DNA of 64,000 nucleotides from Pedobacter frigiditerrae (GCF_032678705.1 NZ_JAVTSS010000002.1:1860001-1924000), one strand, 5' to 3'. Numbered from the stretch's first letter, positions 16,548 to 25,491 are shown. Numbers and translations are program-made. Notes: generated by a model from the letters alone, not told the origin.

Positions 16548-17006
16548 CTACCTCAACCTATCCGCACTTTTCAACAACTTCTCATCATTATTAATTCCTC
16601 TAATGGCCAACATACAAAACAGAATAGCGATTACAGGCAAAAACATACCAACGGTAGCATTTGCAGTTTCTAATCCACCTGGAATTTTCTTCGCATATTG
16701 ACTGCACCAAAAAGATAAACCAATAATTAATACCACATTAGCAATAATGATTTTCTTTTGAATTGCTCTTTTTCTGAAATTAAAAATATTGATGAAACAC
16801 ATTGCTGCGACTGCAATTGTGCTAATTAATAAAGGCAAAAATGCTTCAACCTTGGTCGTCACTTCTCCAGTTTTTTGGTATAAACCTGTTGCTAAGATTT
16901 GGTATTCAGTACTTCCCACGGTTGTGGTAACCATAGGCACAAAAAGTAAACAGCTAATGGTTATGGTGGCTAATAGAAGCCATATAGATTGTATTCTCTG
17001 TATCAT
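16548..17006 (-). CDS. DUF4293 membrane protein
   Basis: 152 residues with four membrane segments, starting MIQRIQSIWLLLATITISCL, a hallmark of DUF4293 proteins, which are found almost only in Bacteroidota. FNFRKRAIQKKIIIANVVLI forms the loop and third segment. Function unknown. It is divergent from truA, so the 130-bp gap must carry both promoters. Confidence 0.85.
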   Translation of the reverse strand: MIQRIQSIWLLLATITISCLLFVPMVTTTVGSTEYQILATGLYQKTGEVTTKVEAFLPLLISTIAVAAMCFINIFNFRKRAIQKKIIIANVVLIIGLSFWCSQYAKKIPGGLETANATVGMFLPVIAILFCMLAIRGINNDEKLLKSADRLR

Positions 17007-17100
17007 AAATTAAATATTTAAACAAACTTAGTAAAAGATTTAAAGTTTGTAATGTTAGATGGTTGAAATTTTAAATGTTACATCAATGTGGGATTTAATA

Positions 17101-17133
17101 TTGGTCAACATTCAAACATTCTAAGTAGTTTTG
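17101..17133 (+). promoter_or_regulatory. Probable truA promoter inside the annotated 5' region
   Basis: TTG at 17101-17103 and TAGTTTTG at 17126-17133 (22-bp spacer) match the Bacteroidota -33/-7 pattern. The transcript would start near 17139, so upstream GTG starts would not be in the message. Confidence 0.45.
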
Positions 17134-17138
17134 CAGCA

Positions 17139-17909
17139 TTGAACTCGCATAGATATTTTATAGAACTTAGTTATAACGGTACTGAATTTCACGGTTGGCA
17201 AACACAACCTAACGGGATTACTGTGCAAGAATGCCTAGATAAAGCTTTAAGCGTTTATTTCAGGCAAGAAATAGTTTCGCTTGGTTGTGGTAGAACCGAT
17301 GCAGGTGTTCACGCTACTCAATTTTTTGCCCACTTTAATGTGGCAGATTTGCCAGTAGAAAAAGTAGTGAATTCCCTCACCGGAATTAATTCTTTACTGC
17401 CTTACACCATCGCCGTAAAACGAATTTTTGAAGTGGCCTTTGAAGCTCATGCAAGATTTGATGCCACAGCTAGAGCTTATAAATACCATATTCATTTTGA
17501 TAAAGACCCTTTCAAGTTAGATAGGTCTTGGTTGTACAAAGGAGATTTAGATGTATCCAAAATGAATAAGGCTGCTCAACTTTTGTTAAACTATATTGAT
17601 TTTTCTTGCTTCAGTAAGTCAAACACACAAACTTTTACCAACAATTGCAAAATAACCGAAGCTGGTTTTGAGCAGGTAGAAAACAGTTTGGTGTTTACCA
17701 TAAAGGCCGACCGCTTTTTAAGAAATATGGTGCGAGCAATTGTAGGAACTATGATTTTGGTTGGCAAAGGCGATATAGCCATAGAAGAAGTTTCTAATAT
17801 AATTGAAGGAAAAAACAGAAGCAAGGCAGGGCAATCTGTTCCGGCTTGTGGCTTATATTTGGTGGCGGTGGAGTATCCTTTTATAGATAATGATAGAATT
17901 GTAGAATGA
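17139..17909 (+). CDS. truA: tRNA pseudouridine(38-40) synthase TruA
   Basis: Isomerises uridines 38-40 in the tRNA anticodon arm. RYFIELSYNGTEFHGWQTQ at the N-terminus, GCGRTDAGVHA with the catalytic Asp (residue 54 from this start), and FSCFSKSNTQTFTNNC and FLRNMVRAIVGTMI at the C-terminus are the TruA motifs. No ATG precedes the conserved RYFIEL block. I use the TTG three codons before it because a GTG 17 codons further up would add a tail that overlaps the likely promoter; the exact start is uncertain. An ABC exporter gene follows 93 bp downstream. Confidence 0.92.
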   Translation: MNSHRYFIELSYNGTEFHGWQTQPNGITVQECLDKALSVYFRQEIVSLGCGRTDAGVHATQFFAHFNVADLPVEKVVNSLTGINSLLPYTIAVKRIFEVAFEAHARFDATARAYKYHIHFDKDPFKLDRSWLYKGDLDVSKMNKAAQLLLNYIDFSCFSKSNTQTFTNNCKITEAGFEQVENSLVFTIKADRFLRNMVRAIVGTMILVGKGDIAIEEVSNIIEGKNRSKAGQSVPACGLYLVAVEYPFIDNDRIVE

Positions 17910-18002
17910 GGGAATGGTTGATTTTTAATAAGAAATTGAACAAATGATTGGATGACTTGTTAACTCACTCATTTAAAATCCATTCATTCAAAATTAAAAA
18001 AT

Positions 18003-19793
18003 ATGTCTAAAATAACAGGAGATGCGTTTAATGTAGGTTTGCTCAAAAGAGTTTACGATTATGTAAAACCATATCGTGCTACTTTTAGGTTGTCTATCGT
18101 GTTAACCATTTTGTTAGCGGCAATTACTCCGGTTAGACCGTTTTTAATCGGTTATACCTTAAATGAGTTTATCCTTAAAAACAACTTTACAGGTTTGGTA
18201 GAAATGACAATTTTGATGATTGTTTTGTTGCTAGTACAAACTTTAATCCAATATAGTCAGACGCTGGCAACCAATACGTTGGGGCAATCTGCCATTAAAG
18301 ACTTGCGAATAAATGTCTTTAATCACATTACTAAACTACGTTTAAAATACTTCGACCAAACACCAATTGGACAGTTAATTACTAGAACTGTTTCAGATTT
18401 AGAAACCATTGCAGATATTTTTTCTGAAGGTTTAATTGCCATGGTTGGCGATTTATTACAAGTGATTGTGATTATTGGTTGTATGTTATATATTGATTGG
18501 GAGCTAACGATTGTTGTCTTGTTGCCTATCCCTTTTTTAATTGTCGCTACAAGAATTTTCCAGAAGTCTATTAAGGTGGCTTTCCAAGAAATTAGAACAG
18601 AAGTTTCTAACCTAAACACTTATTTGCAAGAACACATCAGTGGAATTTCCATCATTCAATATTTTGCTAGGGAAGAACAAGAATATAAAAAGTTTGTTAA
18701 AATAAATAAGCGCTATCGCGATGCGAATATCCGTTCAAACTGGTATTATTCTATCTTTTTTCCGGTTGTAGAGTTAATCTCTGCCTTGTCATTGGGTTTG
18801 TTAATTTGGTATGGCTCTAGAATGATTTTGAACAAACCATTAGATGTAGAACCTGGAACTATTACTACCTTTATCATGTTCATCAATATGCTTTTTAGAC
18901 CAATTAGAGAGCTTGCAGATAAATTTAACACCTTACAGATGGGAATGGTTGGAGCAGAACGTGTTTTTAAGGTTTTAGATACTCAAGAAACAACAGAGAA
19001 CAAAGGAACTTATACGCCAGAAAAACTACAGGGTGCGATCAGCTTTGAAAATGTTTGGTTTAGTTATAATCAAGATGAGGAAGTTGCGGATGAAAATTAT
19101 GTGTTGAAGGATATTTCATTTGAAGTTAAGGCTGGTCAGACAGTGGCTTTGGTAGGAGCAACAGGTGCAGGAAAATCATCAACCATCAATATTTTAAATC
19201 GCTTTTACGAAATACAAAAGGGAACCATCAAGGTTGATGGTATAGCGATAAAGGATTATGAACTCAGTTATTTAAGAAGCAATATTGCTACTGTTTTGCA
19301 GGATGTGTTTTTATTTTCAGATACCATTTTCAATAACATTACACTTAACAATCAGGATATTCAGTTTGATGAAGTGGTAGATGCCGCAAAAAAGGTAGGT
19401 GCTCACGAATTTATTGAACGTTTGCCTGGTGGCTATCATTACAATGTGATGGAAAGAGGAGCCACACTTTCTGCTGGTCAAGCACAGCTGATATCTTTTA
19501 TAAGAGCTTTAGTTTATCAGCCTTCTATTTTGGTTTTAGATGAGGCTACATCATCAGTTGATACCGAAACAGAAATGCTTATCCAAAAGGCAATTGATAA
19601 ATTAATGCAGGGCAGAACATCAATAGTGATTGCTCACCGTTTATCAACCATTCAAAAAGCCGATCAGATTATCGTTTTAGATAAGGGAGAAATTAAGGAA
19701 AAAGGCACACATCAAGCTTTGCTTAAATTAGATGGTTACTACAAGAAGTTGTACGATTTGCAGTTTTCATCTGTTGGGATAGCTAAAAATTAA
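18003..19793 (+). CDS. ABC transporter, fused permease and ATPase (MsbA-like exporter)
   Basis: 596 residues. The N-terminal about 310 hold six membrane segments of an ABC type-1 exporter (YRATFRLSIVLTILLAAITP first). The ATPase domain has GATGAGKSS (Walker A, near 385), LSAGQAQ as signature (Gly to Ala change from LSGGQ, near 490), ILVLDEATSSVD (Walker B) and a switch His in VIAHRLS. It works as a homodimer or a heterodimer. The substrate could be lipid or drug. The secreted S51 peptidase follows after 7 bp, implying one transcript, which is unusual context. Confidence 0.92.
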   Translation: MSKITGDAFNVGLLKRVYDYVKPYRATFRLSIVLTILLAAITPVRPFLIGYTLNEFILKNNFTGLVEMTILMIVLLLVQTLIQYSQTLATNTLGQSAIKDLRINVFNHITKLRLKYFDQTPIGQLITRTVSDLETIADIFSEGLIAMVGDLLQVIVIIGCMLYIDWELTIVVLLPIPFLIVATRIFQKSIKVAFQEIRTEVSNLNTYLQEHISGISIIQYFAREEQEYKKFVKINKRYRDANIRSNWYYSIFFPVVELISALSLGLLIWYGSRMILNKPLDVEPGTITTFIMFINMLFRPIRELADKFNTLQMGMVGAERVFKVLDTQETTENKGTYTPEKLQGAISFENVWFSYNQDEEVADENYVLKDISFEVKAGQTVALVGATGAGKSSTINILNRFYEIQKGTIKVDGIAIKDYELSYLRSNIATVLQDVFLFSDTIFNNITLNNQDIQFDEVVDAAKKVGAHEFIERLPGGYHYNVMERGATLSAGQAQLISFIRALVYQPSILVLDEATSSVDTETEMLIQKAIDKLMQGRTSIVIAHRLSTIQKADQIIVLDKGEIKEKGTHQALLKLDGYYKKLYDLQFSSVGIAKN

Positions 19794-19800
19794 TTTAGGG

Positions 19801-20637
19801 ATGAAAAGAATATTTTTAATAGTAATCAGTTTCGTAATAACCATAACTGCTCAGGCACAAAATGCAAAAGGGAGTTTATTCATCATTGGTGGTGGCGATC
19901 GCTCAGACGAACTCATTAAACAATTGGTTGCCACTTCAAATTTTAAGGCAAATGATTATATAATTGTTCTGCCAATGGCAAGTGAAATTCCAGATACTGG
20001 ATTTAAATATATTTCCTTACAGTTAAAAAAGCAGACTAATCTTACCATCAAGAATTTCAATTTCAGCAAGCATGATGTAAATGATAAAAAATGGATTGAT
20101 TCTTTAGCAGGAGCAAAGTTAATTTATATTTTAGGAGGCGACCAAAACAGATTCATGAAGTCGGTTTTAGGTACACCAGTTTATACGGCTATTCACAAAG
20201 CATACAATAATGGCTCTACCATTGCAGGAACAAGCGCAGGTGCTGCGGTAATGAGTAAGTACATGATTACCGGAAAACAATTATTGGATACTGTTTACAA
20301 GGAAACCTTCAATAAACTTTGGGATAAAAATGTAGAGTTTGCGGAAGGGTTAGGCTTGTTACAAAATACCATTATCGATCAGCATTTTTTAAAACGGAAT
20401 AGGTACAATAGATTGATTTCATCCTTAGCGGCACATCCAGATTTAGTTTGTGTTGGCATTGATGAAGGAACTGCAATTATTGTGCATGGTAATAAAGCAA
20501 CTGTAGCAGGAGATAGTCAGGTGATTAGATTTGCCGTTCCTAAAGGTTTACAAAATACCTCAAAAGGATTAATCAAATTTAGCAATGCAGAATTTGGTGT
20601 GTTTACCGCAGGTGATGTAATAACAATTAAGCCTTAA
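19801..20637 (+). CDS. Secreted peptidase S51 / cyanophycinase-like protein
   Basis: A signal peptide of about 20 residues (ITITAQAQ) is followed by a class I amidotransferase-like fold: GSLFIIGGGDRSDELI, YIILGGDQ-type strand (LIYILGGDQNRF), GTSAGAAVMS with the nucleophile Ser near 145, and IIDQHFLKRNRYNRL with the catalytic His. This is the cyanophycinase branch of family S51, which hydrolyses beta-aspartyl peptides. No cyanophycin synthetase gene is nearby, so another beta-Asp or isopeptide substrate is likely. It starts 7 bp after the ABC exporter gene. Confidence 0.88.
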   Translation: MKRIFLIVISFVITITAQAQNAKGSLFIIGGGDRSDELIKQLVATSNFKANDYIIVLPMASEIPDTGFKYISLQLKKQTNLTIKNFNFSKHDVNDKKWIDSLAGAKLIYILGGDQNRFMKSVLGTPVYTAIHKAYNNGSTIAGTSAGAAVMSKYMITGKQLLDTVYKETFNKLWDKNVEFAEGLGLLQNTIIDQHFLKRNRYNRLISSLAAHPDLVCVGIDEGTAIIVHGNKATVAGDSQVIRFAVPKGLQNTSKGLIKFSNAEFGVFTAGDVITIKP

Positions 20638-20638
20638 A

Positions 20639-21073
20639 TTATTTACTCAACTCATCTATCAATAAAGTCCTAACTTTAGTAGAGCCTGTTGTTACTGTTT
20701 CATCAGATACTACCAAGCCAATTGTAGTGGTTCTTATGTAATTAAGTTTTTGTGTTAAAGCAGGAGTTCCCGAGAATGTAATGTTTTCTCCGGCCTCATC
20801 AATGGTGAATGTCCCCGATTTTATAATGGTTTTGTTCGTTTGAAAGTAAGTTCCATCAGCACTAAACACCAATGTGTCAACTGGGTTATAAGCTGTGGTG
20901 TCTTTTCTAATTACAGCGGCACTATCTACTTCCCTTATCCTCAACTTTAACGGCCATCTACCTACTAATTGTTGCAAGGCAGCTTGTTTGTCTGTAAGAG
21001 CTTCTTTTTTGCAAGCATAAAATGCGAAGGTCACAAAAGCTAAAAGAATAAGTGCAATTTTCGATTTAGACAT
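20639..21073 (-). CDS. Lipoprotein, lipocalin-like fold suspected
   Basis: 144 residues with a lipobox (AFYAC, Cys near 21) and a small beta-rich remainder: QLVGRWPLKLRIREVDS, DTLVFSADGTYFQTNKTI, SGTFTIDEAGENITFSG. A GxW near the N-terminus and alternating strands suggest the lipocalin-like or DUF4923-like group of Bacteroidota lipoproteins, but I cannot name the family. It converges on the S51 peptidase gene with one base between stop codons. Confidence 0.7.
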   Translation of the reverse strand: MSKSKIALILLAFVTFAFYACKKEALTDKQAALQQLVGRWPLKLRIREVDSAAVIRKDTTAYNPVDTLVFSADGTYFQTNKTIIKSGTFTIDEAGENITFSGTPALTQKLNYIRTTTIGLVVSDETVTTGSTKVRTLLIDELSK

Positions 21074-21337
21074 TTTCCAAAGGTGTTTGTAGGTGTAAAG
21101 ATAGAAATTAGTTCATTGGTTCAATAGTTTCCCGATAAATCGGGATTTCGCTGAGCTCAACATTTGTTCAATGGTTCATTGGGCTTGATATTTAAGCAAT
21201 TCAACAATAAAATAATGGAACAATCCAACAATAAGGTCTCATTAGTCATTCAACAATAAAACAATTTAACAATCCAACAATAAAATTGCCTTCTCATCAC
21301 CGAAAATATTTATATTTCAATTTCTAATCCCATTTCA
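21074..21337. repeat. Intergenic phrase repeats (CAATCCAACAATAAAA type)
   Basis: CCCGATAAATCGGG palindrome at 21130-21145, then TTCAATGGTTCATTGGG and several copies of ACAATAAAACAATTTAACAA. The same phrases recur at 29900-29965, 32745-32775 and 47575-47605. Confidence 0.65.
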
Positions 21338-22612
21338 ATGAAGCATATCTTATCCAATTTAACTTTTCAGGTTCTTGTAGCTATATCGCTAGGTGTTTTG
21401 GTGGGCGTTTTATATCCTGGCTTTTCATCTTATGCAGAGCTGATTAGTAAAAGTTTTATCAATATGATTAGCATGTTGATTGCACCAATCATATTTTTTA
21501 CCATCGTTTTGGGTATTGCCCACATGGGTGATATGAAAAAAGTTGGCCGCGTTGGTGGTAAGTCTTTACTTTATTTTGAGATTGTAACTACACTTGCCAT
21601 TATTATCGGCTTAGTAGTTGCCAATTTACTAAAACCTGGCGTTGGCGTAAATGTGCCGGCAGGCGATGTGAGCAAAATTGCAACTTATACGGCACAAGCC
21701 GGAGAAATTAATTGGTTAGAGTTTATAGCGCACATCATTCCCAAGAATATTTTTGAGGCCTTTACCAAAGGTGAAATCCTACAAATCCTGTTTTTTGCCA
21801 TTCTGTTTGGTTACGGGTTAAGCAAAATGGGAACCGCTGGACATTCTGTGATTTCTACTTTTGATAAGATTTCTAAAGTATTGTTTAACATCATGAAGGT
21901 GGTGATGCGTGTGGCGCCAATTGGTGCTTTCGGCGGAATGGCTTTTAGTGTTGGTAAATACGGTTTAGGCACTTTACTGCCTATGATGAAGTTAATGGGC
22001 TCTGTTTACTTAACTTGTTTCTTATTCATTTTTGTGGTTTTAAATGGCATTTGCCGATACTATAAGTTTAGTCTTTGGCAATATTTAAAATACATCCGTC
22101 AGGAAATTTTAATCGTTTTGGGCACCTCATCATCAGAATCGGTTTTACCAAGTATGATGAAAAAGATGGAAGATATTGGCTGCGATAAATCTGTGGTTGG
22201 TTTAGTAATCCCTACAGGTTATTCTTTTAATCTGGATGGAACTGCCATTTATTTAGCAATGGCGGTTATCTTTTTAACCCAAGTTTTTAATATCGACTTA
22301 ACCCTAATGCAGCAAATTACTATCATGGCAGTATTAATGGTCACCTCAAAAGGAGCTGCGGGCGTAACAGGAAGCGGATTTATTGTGCTGGCAAGTACAC
22401 TTACGGCTTTAAAAATTATGCCTGTAGAGCACATTGCTATTTTGTTGGGTGTAGATAGGTTCATGAGCGAGGCAAGGGCAATAACCAATATGATTGGAAA
22501 TGGAATTGCAACAATTGTAATTGCTAAAAGCGAAAACGAGTTTGACCAAGCTAAATACTTAAAAGCCATTAGTCCGGCAGCTATTGAGCAGGCAGAGGAA
22601 GAACATTTTTAA
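21338..22612 (+). CDS. Dicarboxylate/amino acid:cation symporter (DAACS family)
   Basis: 424 residues with about eight membrane helices and two re-entrant loops. LTFQVLVAISLGVLVGVLYP, FINMISMLIAPIIFFTIVLG, GTSSSESVLPSMMKKMED (HP1 serine-rich loop), YSFNLDGTAIYLAM, SKGAAGVTGSGFIVLASTL (HP2) and GVDRFMSEARAITNMIGNGI are textbook DctA/GltP motifs. The Arg in SEARAITN suggests acidic substrates (dicarboxylates, Glu or Asp). Proton or sodium coupling cannot be told. Confidence 0.93.
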   Translation: MKHILSNLTFQVLVAISLGVLVGVLYPGFSSYAELISKSFINMISMLIAPIIFFTIVLGIAHMGDMKKVGRVGGKSLLYFEIVTTLAIIIGLVVANLLKPGVGVNVPAGDVSKIATYTAQAGEINWLEFIAHIIPKNIFEAFTKGEILQILFFAILFGYGLSKMGTAGHSVISTFDKISKVLFNIMKVVMRVAPIGAFGGMAFSVGKYGLGTLLPMMKLMGSVYLTCFLFIFVVLNGICRYYKFSLWQYLKYIRQEILIVLGTSSSESVLPSMMKKMEDIGCDKSVVGLVIPTGYSFNLDGTAIYLAMAVIFLTQVFNIDLTLMQQITIMAVLMVTSKGAAGVTGSGFIVLASTLTALKIMPVEHIAILLGVDRFMSEARAITNMIGNGIATIVIAKSENEFDQAKYLKAISPAAIEQAEEEHF

Positions 22613-22650
22613 CCTCACCACAACCCTTTCCTTGAGGATAGGGAGCTATT

Positions 22651-22782
22651 TGTCATTCAGAGCGCAGCGAAGAATCTCTTTGATAATTAAATTCTGATAA
22701 ATTTTTTGAGTTTTGTAGTCACCCTGAATTCATTTCAGGGTCTTTCCTGCAAGCCAGATGCTGAAATAAATTTAGCATGACG
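22651..22782. repeat. Two adjacent dispersed repeats (GTCATTCAGAG and GTCACCCTGAATT types)
   Basis: 22651-22682 is TGTCATTCAGAGCGCAGCG followed by AAGAATCTCTT. 22718-22782 is a hairpin-rich element beginning GTCACCCTGAATTCATTTC and ending AATTTAGCATGAC; its ends are inverted. Both lie between convergent genes. Confidence 0.7.
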
Positions 22783-22788
22783 AAATTC

Positions 22789-23226
22789 TTATTTCTTTTC
22801 GTAAACAATTAAAATAACTAAATCATTATCTGGATTAGGTGCTATGCCGTGAGAACTTCCAGGTCTGGTTAAAATGGCATCACCAGGTTTTACGGCGAAT
22901 GTCTCTCCGTTCATTTTCATTTTCCCATTGCCACTAATTACGTAATAAATCTCATCTTCCTTTTGCAAGTGATAACCAATCGATGAGCCAGGTTTTAATG
23001 TCCTTTTCCTGAAAACAGTTTTTAAACCTTTAGCATTTGCAAAAAAATTAAATCCAATTGTTTTTCCACCGCCATTATGAGTGCCAGGTTCTTCCTTTGC
23101 AACAGCCGCATCATTTTGAAGGATGAATTTGCTGGTATCTATGGTTTGTGATTTTGCTGAAAGATTAAAAGCAAACAGAAATGCTACAACAGATAATACA
23201 CGATAATAGCTATAAGAGATTTTCAT
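22789..23226 (-). CDS. Secreted cupin-domain protein
   Basis: About 145 residues from the ATG at 23226, which opens a signal peptide ending NLSAKSQ. The cupin barrel shows PGSSIGYHLQKEDEIYYVIS (motif 1 with His and two Glu) and VKPGDAILTRPGSSHGI (motif 2 with His), a metal-binding set. This single-domain type is common as a sugar-binding or isomerase-like protein; the substrate is unknown. An upstream ATG 19 codons earlier is less likely because it would bury the signal peptide. Confidence 0.82.
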   Translation of the reverse strand: MKISYSYYRVLSVVAFLFAFNLSAKSQTIDTSKFILQNDAAVAKEEPGTHNGGGKTIGFNFFANAKGLKTVFRKRTLKPGSSIGYHLQKEDEIYYVISGNGKMKMNGETFAVKPGDAILTRPGSSHGIAPNPDNDLVILIVYEKK

Positions 23227-23289
23227 AGGTGTAATTTTGGTTGCGATAAATTTAGGCAATTTGTTTTTGCTTGCCAAAAGCATCTGCCT

Positions 23290-23430
23290 TTGTTATATAA
23301 ACCCGACAGGCGTGTAGGTATTTGTCATGCTGAGCGAGCTTGCACTGAGCGCAGTCGAAGTGAAGCACAAATACCGCAACAATGGCGGGACTACATTTCC
23401 CGAAGAATTACTGACACTGTTTTTCAAAAA
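23290..23430. repeat. Scaffold repeat with a CCTGAGC-type inner hairpin
   Basis: Outer ends AACCCGACAGGCG and ATGGCGGGACTACATTTCCC enclose TTTGTCATGCTGAGCGAGC...GTCGAAGTGAAGCACAAA (23331-23374). The inner unit has a partial duplication (GAGCGAGCTTG/GAGCGCAGTCG). A frame read through it is spurious. Confidence 0.75.
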
Positions 23431-23517
23431 CTTAGTGTTAATTTTTGCTCTATTTCCCATTTCCCATTCCCCATTTCCTAAAATATAAGAAATTATTTAA
23501 TTATCTGTGTTTTGCAG

Positions 23518-23548
23518 TTGACATTCTATTTCAATTAGCTTAAGTTTG
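23518..23548 (+). promoter_or_regulatory. sucD promoter
   Basis: TTG at 23518-23520, exactly 20 bp, then TAAGTTTG at 23541-23548: an excellent match to the Bacteroidota consensus. The transcript would start about 15 nt before the sucD ATG. Confidence 0.7.
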
Positions 23549-23568
23549 CAACACAAAAAATAGATATA

Positions 23569-24441
23569 ATGAGTGTTTTAGTAAATAAAGATTCTAAAGT
23601 AATTGTTCAGGGTTTTACTGGTAACGAAGGTACTTACCATGCTGAGCAGATGATAGCTTACGGTACAAACGTTGTTGGTGGGGTAACTCCTGGTAAAGGC
23701 GGTCAAACGCACTTAGATAAACCTGTGTTTAACACGGTAAAAGATGCAGTTGATAAGGCTGGCGCTAATGTGTCTATTATATTTGTACCACCTGCATTTG
23801 CTGCAGATGCAATTATGGAAGCTGCTGAAGGTTGCATTAAAGTAATTGTTTGTATTACAGAAGGTATCCCTACAAAGGATATGATTGCTGTGAAATCTTA
23901 CATCAAAGGAAGAGATTGCCGTTTAATCGGCCCGAACTGTCCAGGTGTAATTACTGCTGATGAAGCTAAAATTGGTATCATGCCAGGTTTTATCTTCAAA
24001 AAAGGTACAGTTGGTGTGGTTTCTAAATCAGGAACTTTAACTTACGAAGCGGTTGACCAAGTTGTAAAAGCTGGTTTAGGTATTACAACTGCTATTGGTA
24101 TTGGTGGTGATCCAATTATTGGAACTACTACTAAAGAAGCGGTTGAATTATTAATGAATGATCCAGAAACTGAAGGTATCATCATGATTGGTGAAATTGG
24201 CGGTGGCATGGAAGCTGAAGCTGCATTGTGGATTAAAGAAAACGGTACTAAACCTGTTGTTGGTTTCATCGCTGGTCAAACTGCGCCTCCAGGACGTAGA
24301 ATGGGTCACGCTGGTGCAATTGTTGGTGGTGCTGATGATACTGCTGCTGCTAAAATGAAAATCATGGCAGAATGCGGAATTACTGTAGTGGAAAGTCCAG
24401 CAGAAATTGGAGCTGCTATGGCTAATTTGTTAAAGAAATAG
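23569..24441 (+). CDS. sucD: Succinate-CoA ligase, alpha subunit
   Basis: Alpha subunit of succinyl-CoA synthetase in the TCA cycle. The N-terminal CoA-binding Rossmann fold contains VIVQGFTGNEGTYHAEQMI. RLIGPNCPGVITADEAKIGI and VGVVSKSGTLTYEAV are ligase motifs, and MGHAGAIVGG carries the phosphohistidine (about His246). 290 aa is normal. The beta subunit gene sucC is not adjacent, as is common in Bacteroidota. It has its own promoter and terminator. Confidence 0.96.
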   Translation: MSVLVNKDSKVIVQGFTGNEGTYHAEQMIAYGTNVVGGVTPGKGGQTHLDKPVFNTVKDAVDKAGANVSIIFVPPAFAADAIMEAAEGCIKVIVCITEGIPTKDMIAVKSYIKGRDCRLIGPNCPGVITADEAKIGIMPGFIFKKGTVGVVSKSGTLTYEAVDQVVKAGLGITTAIGIGGDPIIGTTTKEAVELLMNDPETEGIIMIGEIGGGMEAEAALWIKENGTKPVVGFIAGQTAPPGRRMGHAGAIVGGADDTAAAKMKIMAECGITVVESPAEIGAAMANLLKK

Positions 24442-24465
24442 ATTTCTAACCAAATATAATTTAAG

Positions 24466-24496
24466 AAGCGTTTCACATTTTGTGGAGCGCTTTTTT
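24466..24496 (+). terminator. sucD terminator
   Basis: Stem AAGCGTTTCACA/TGTGGAGCGCTT (10 of 12 paired) with a 3-nt loop followed by six T. Located 25 bp after the stop codon. Confidence 0.75.
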
Positions 24497-24779
24497 GTTA
24501 CAATAGAGTTTTAGCCACAAAGGCACGAAGAACACAAAGCTATGTAATTTGGGTTATCCCGCTGATTAAACAGATTGCGCAGATTTATTTTTTTTCTGCG
24601 TAAATCATTTTTATCTGCGGGTCATTAGCCGCGTTGCCTATCAACTATTGTCTATCAACTAATAACCTCTCCTTCTTTGCGAAATCTTTATTTCTTTACG
24701 GTTAACCGACTCGGGACTTCAGACTCAAGACTCCCTTAAAGCTTGACGCTCAAATGAAAATCTACCGTGAATTATTAAT

Positions 24780-24787
24780 TATATTTG
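24780..24787 (+). promoter_or_regulatory. Possible msrB -7 element
   Basis: TATATTTG fits TAnnTTTG; no TTG at the expected -33 distance. The leader would be about 60 nt. Confidence 0.4.
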
Positions 24788-24853
24788 TTTGGGTTGTAAG
24801 GAAAATCTAAACGTTACGACAAAACGTATATAACCTTACAAAATACACAACAC

Positions 24854-25330
24854 ATGAAAACGATGATTAATAAAACATTAATAGCTTTATGCCTGTTAGT
24901 TTCTACAAGTGTAATTGCTTGCGCACAAAAACAAGAAAAAACACCTCCATCTAAAACTACTAAAATGGAATACAATAAATTAACAAAAGAAGAAGAAGAC
25001 GTAATTGTTCGTAAAGGAACAGAATGGGCTGGTACGGGTAAATATGATAAGTTTTTTGAGAAGGGAACTTACATTTGTAAACGTTGTAATGCGCCTTTGT
25101 ATAAATCAGATTCGAAGTTTGATGCACATTGTGGTTGGCCAGCTTTTGATGATGAAATTAAAGGAGCAGTAAAAAGACATACAGATGCTGATGGACAACG
25201 TACAGAGATCGTTTGTGCTAAATGTGATGCACATCTTGGACACGTGTTTATAGGCGAAGGCTTAACAGCTAAAAACACTCGTCACTGTGTAAACTCTATT
25301 TCGATGGTGTTTGTGCCAGATAAAAAATAA
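24854..25330 (+). CDS. msrB: Exported peptide-methionine (R)-S-oxide reductase
   Basis: Reduces methionine-R-sulfoxide in oxidised proteins. The first 24 residues are a signal sequence ending SVIACAQ; the Cys fits a lipobox, so it is probably a periplasmic lipoprotein or soluble periplasmic protein. The MsrB fold shows two CxxC zinc pairs (CKRC and CAKC), CGWPAF, HLGHVF and the catalytic RHCVNSIS near residue 143. It is MsrB only (no fused MsrA). A terminator follows, so it is monocistronic. Confidence 0.94.
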   Translation: MKTMINKTLIALCLLVSTSVIACAQKQEKTPPSKTTKMEYNKLTKEEEDVIVRKGTEWAGTGKYDKFFEKGTYICKRCNAPLYKSDSKFDAHCGWPAFDDEIKGAVKRHTDADGQRTEIVCAKCDAHLGHVFIGEGLTAKNTRHCVNSISMVFVPDKK

Positions 25331-25355
25331 ATCCGATAGTTATCGAATCAATTGT

Positions 25356-25388
25356 AAAATGCCTTGGTGAAAACTAGGGCATTTTTTT
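25356..25388 (+). terminator. msrB terminator
   Basis: AAAATGCC/GGCATTTT stem around a 14-nt loop, followed by a T run. Confidence 0.7.
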
Positions 25389-25393
25389 GTGTT

Positions 25394-25431
25394 TTGTCAT
25401 TCTGAGCGTAGCGAAGAATCTCTATTGAGAA
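25394..25431. repeat. Dispersed repeat, GTCATTCTGAGCG type
   Basis: TTGTCATTCTGAGCGTAGCG followed by AAGAATCTCT; almost the same as the copy at 22651. Confidence 0.75.
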
Positions 25432-25483
25432 GGTTAGTTTAGGTTATACAAAGTAATCAAAATCCCGATAAAAAATCATTTTG

Positions 25484-25491
25484 TATATTTG
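25484..25491 (+). promoter_or_regulatory. Possible -7 element of the RlpA-like gene
   Basis: TATATTTG, about 43 bp before the ATG; no clear -33. Confidence 0.4.

Larger units (their letters stand above)
24442..24853. other. Gene-free region between sucD and msrB
   Basis: After the terminator it holds the phrase GCCACAAAGGCACGAAG (24514-24540), a GCAGATTTATTTTTTTTCTGC palindrome region (24570-24605), TATCAACTATTGTCTATCAA, and CTTCAGACTCAAGACTC at 24715-24735, the same type of phrase that interrupts the deacetylase gene at 1109-1180. The msrB -7 element lies at 24780-24787. No gene seen. Confidence 0.65.

Noticed and set aside
23290..23481. 63-codon frame containing HAERACTERSRSEAQ
   Set aside because: Translated scaffold repeat plus CCTGAGC hairpin; no gene features.
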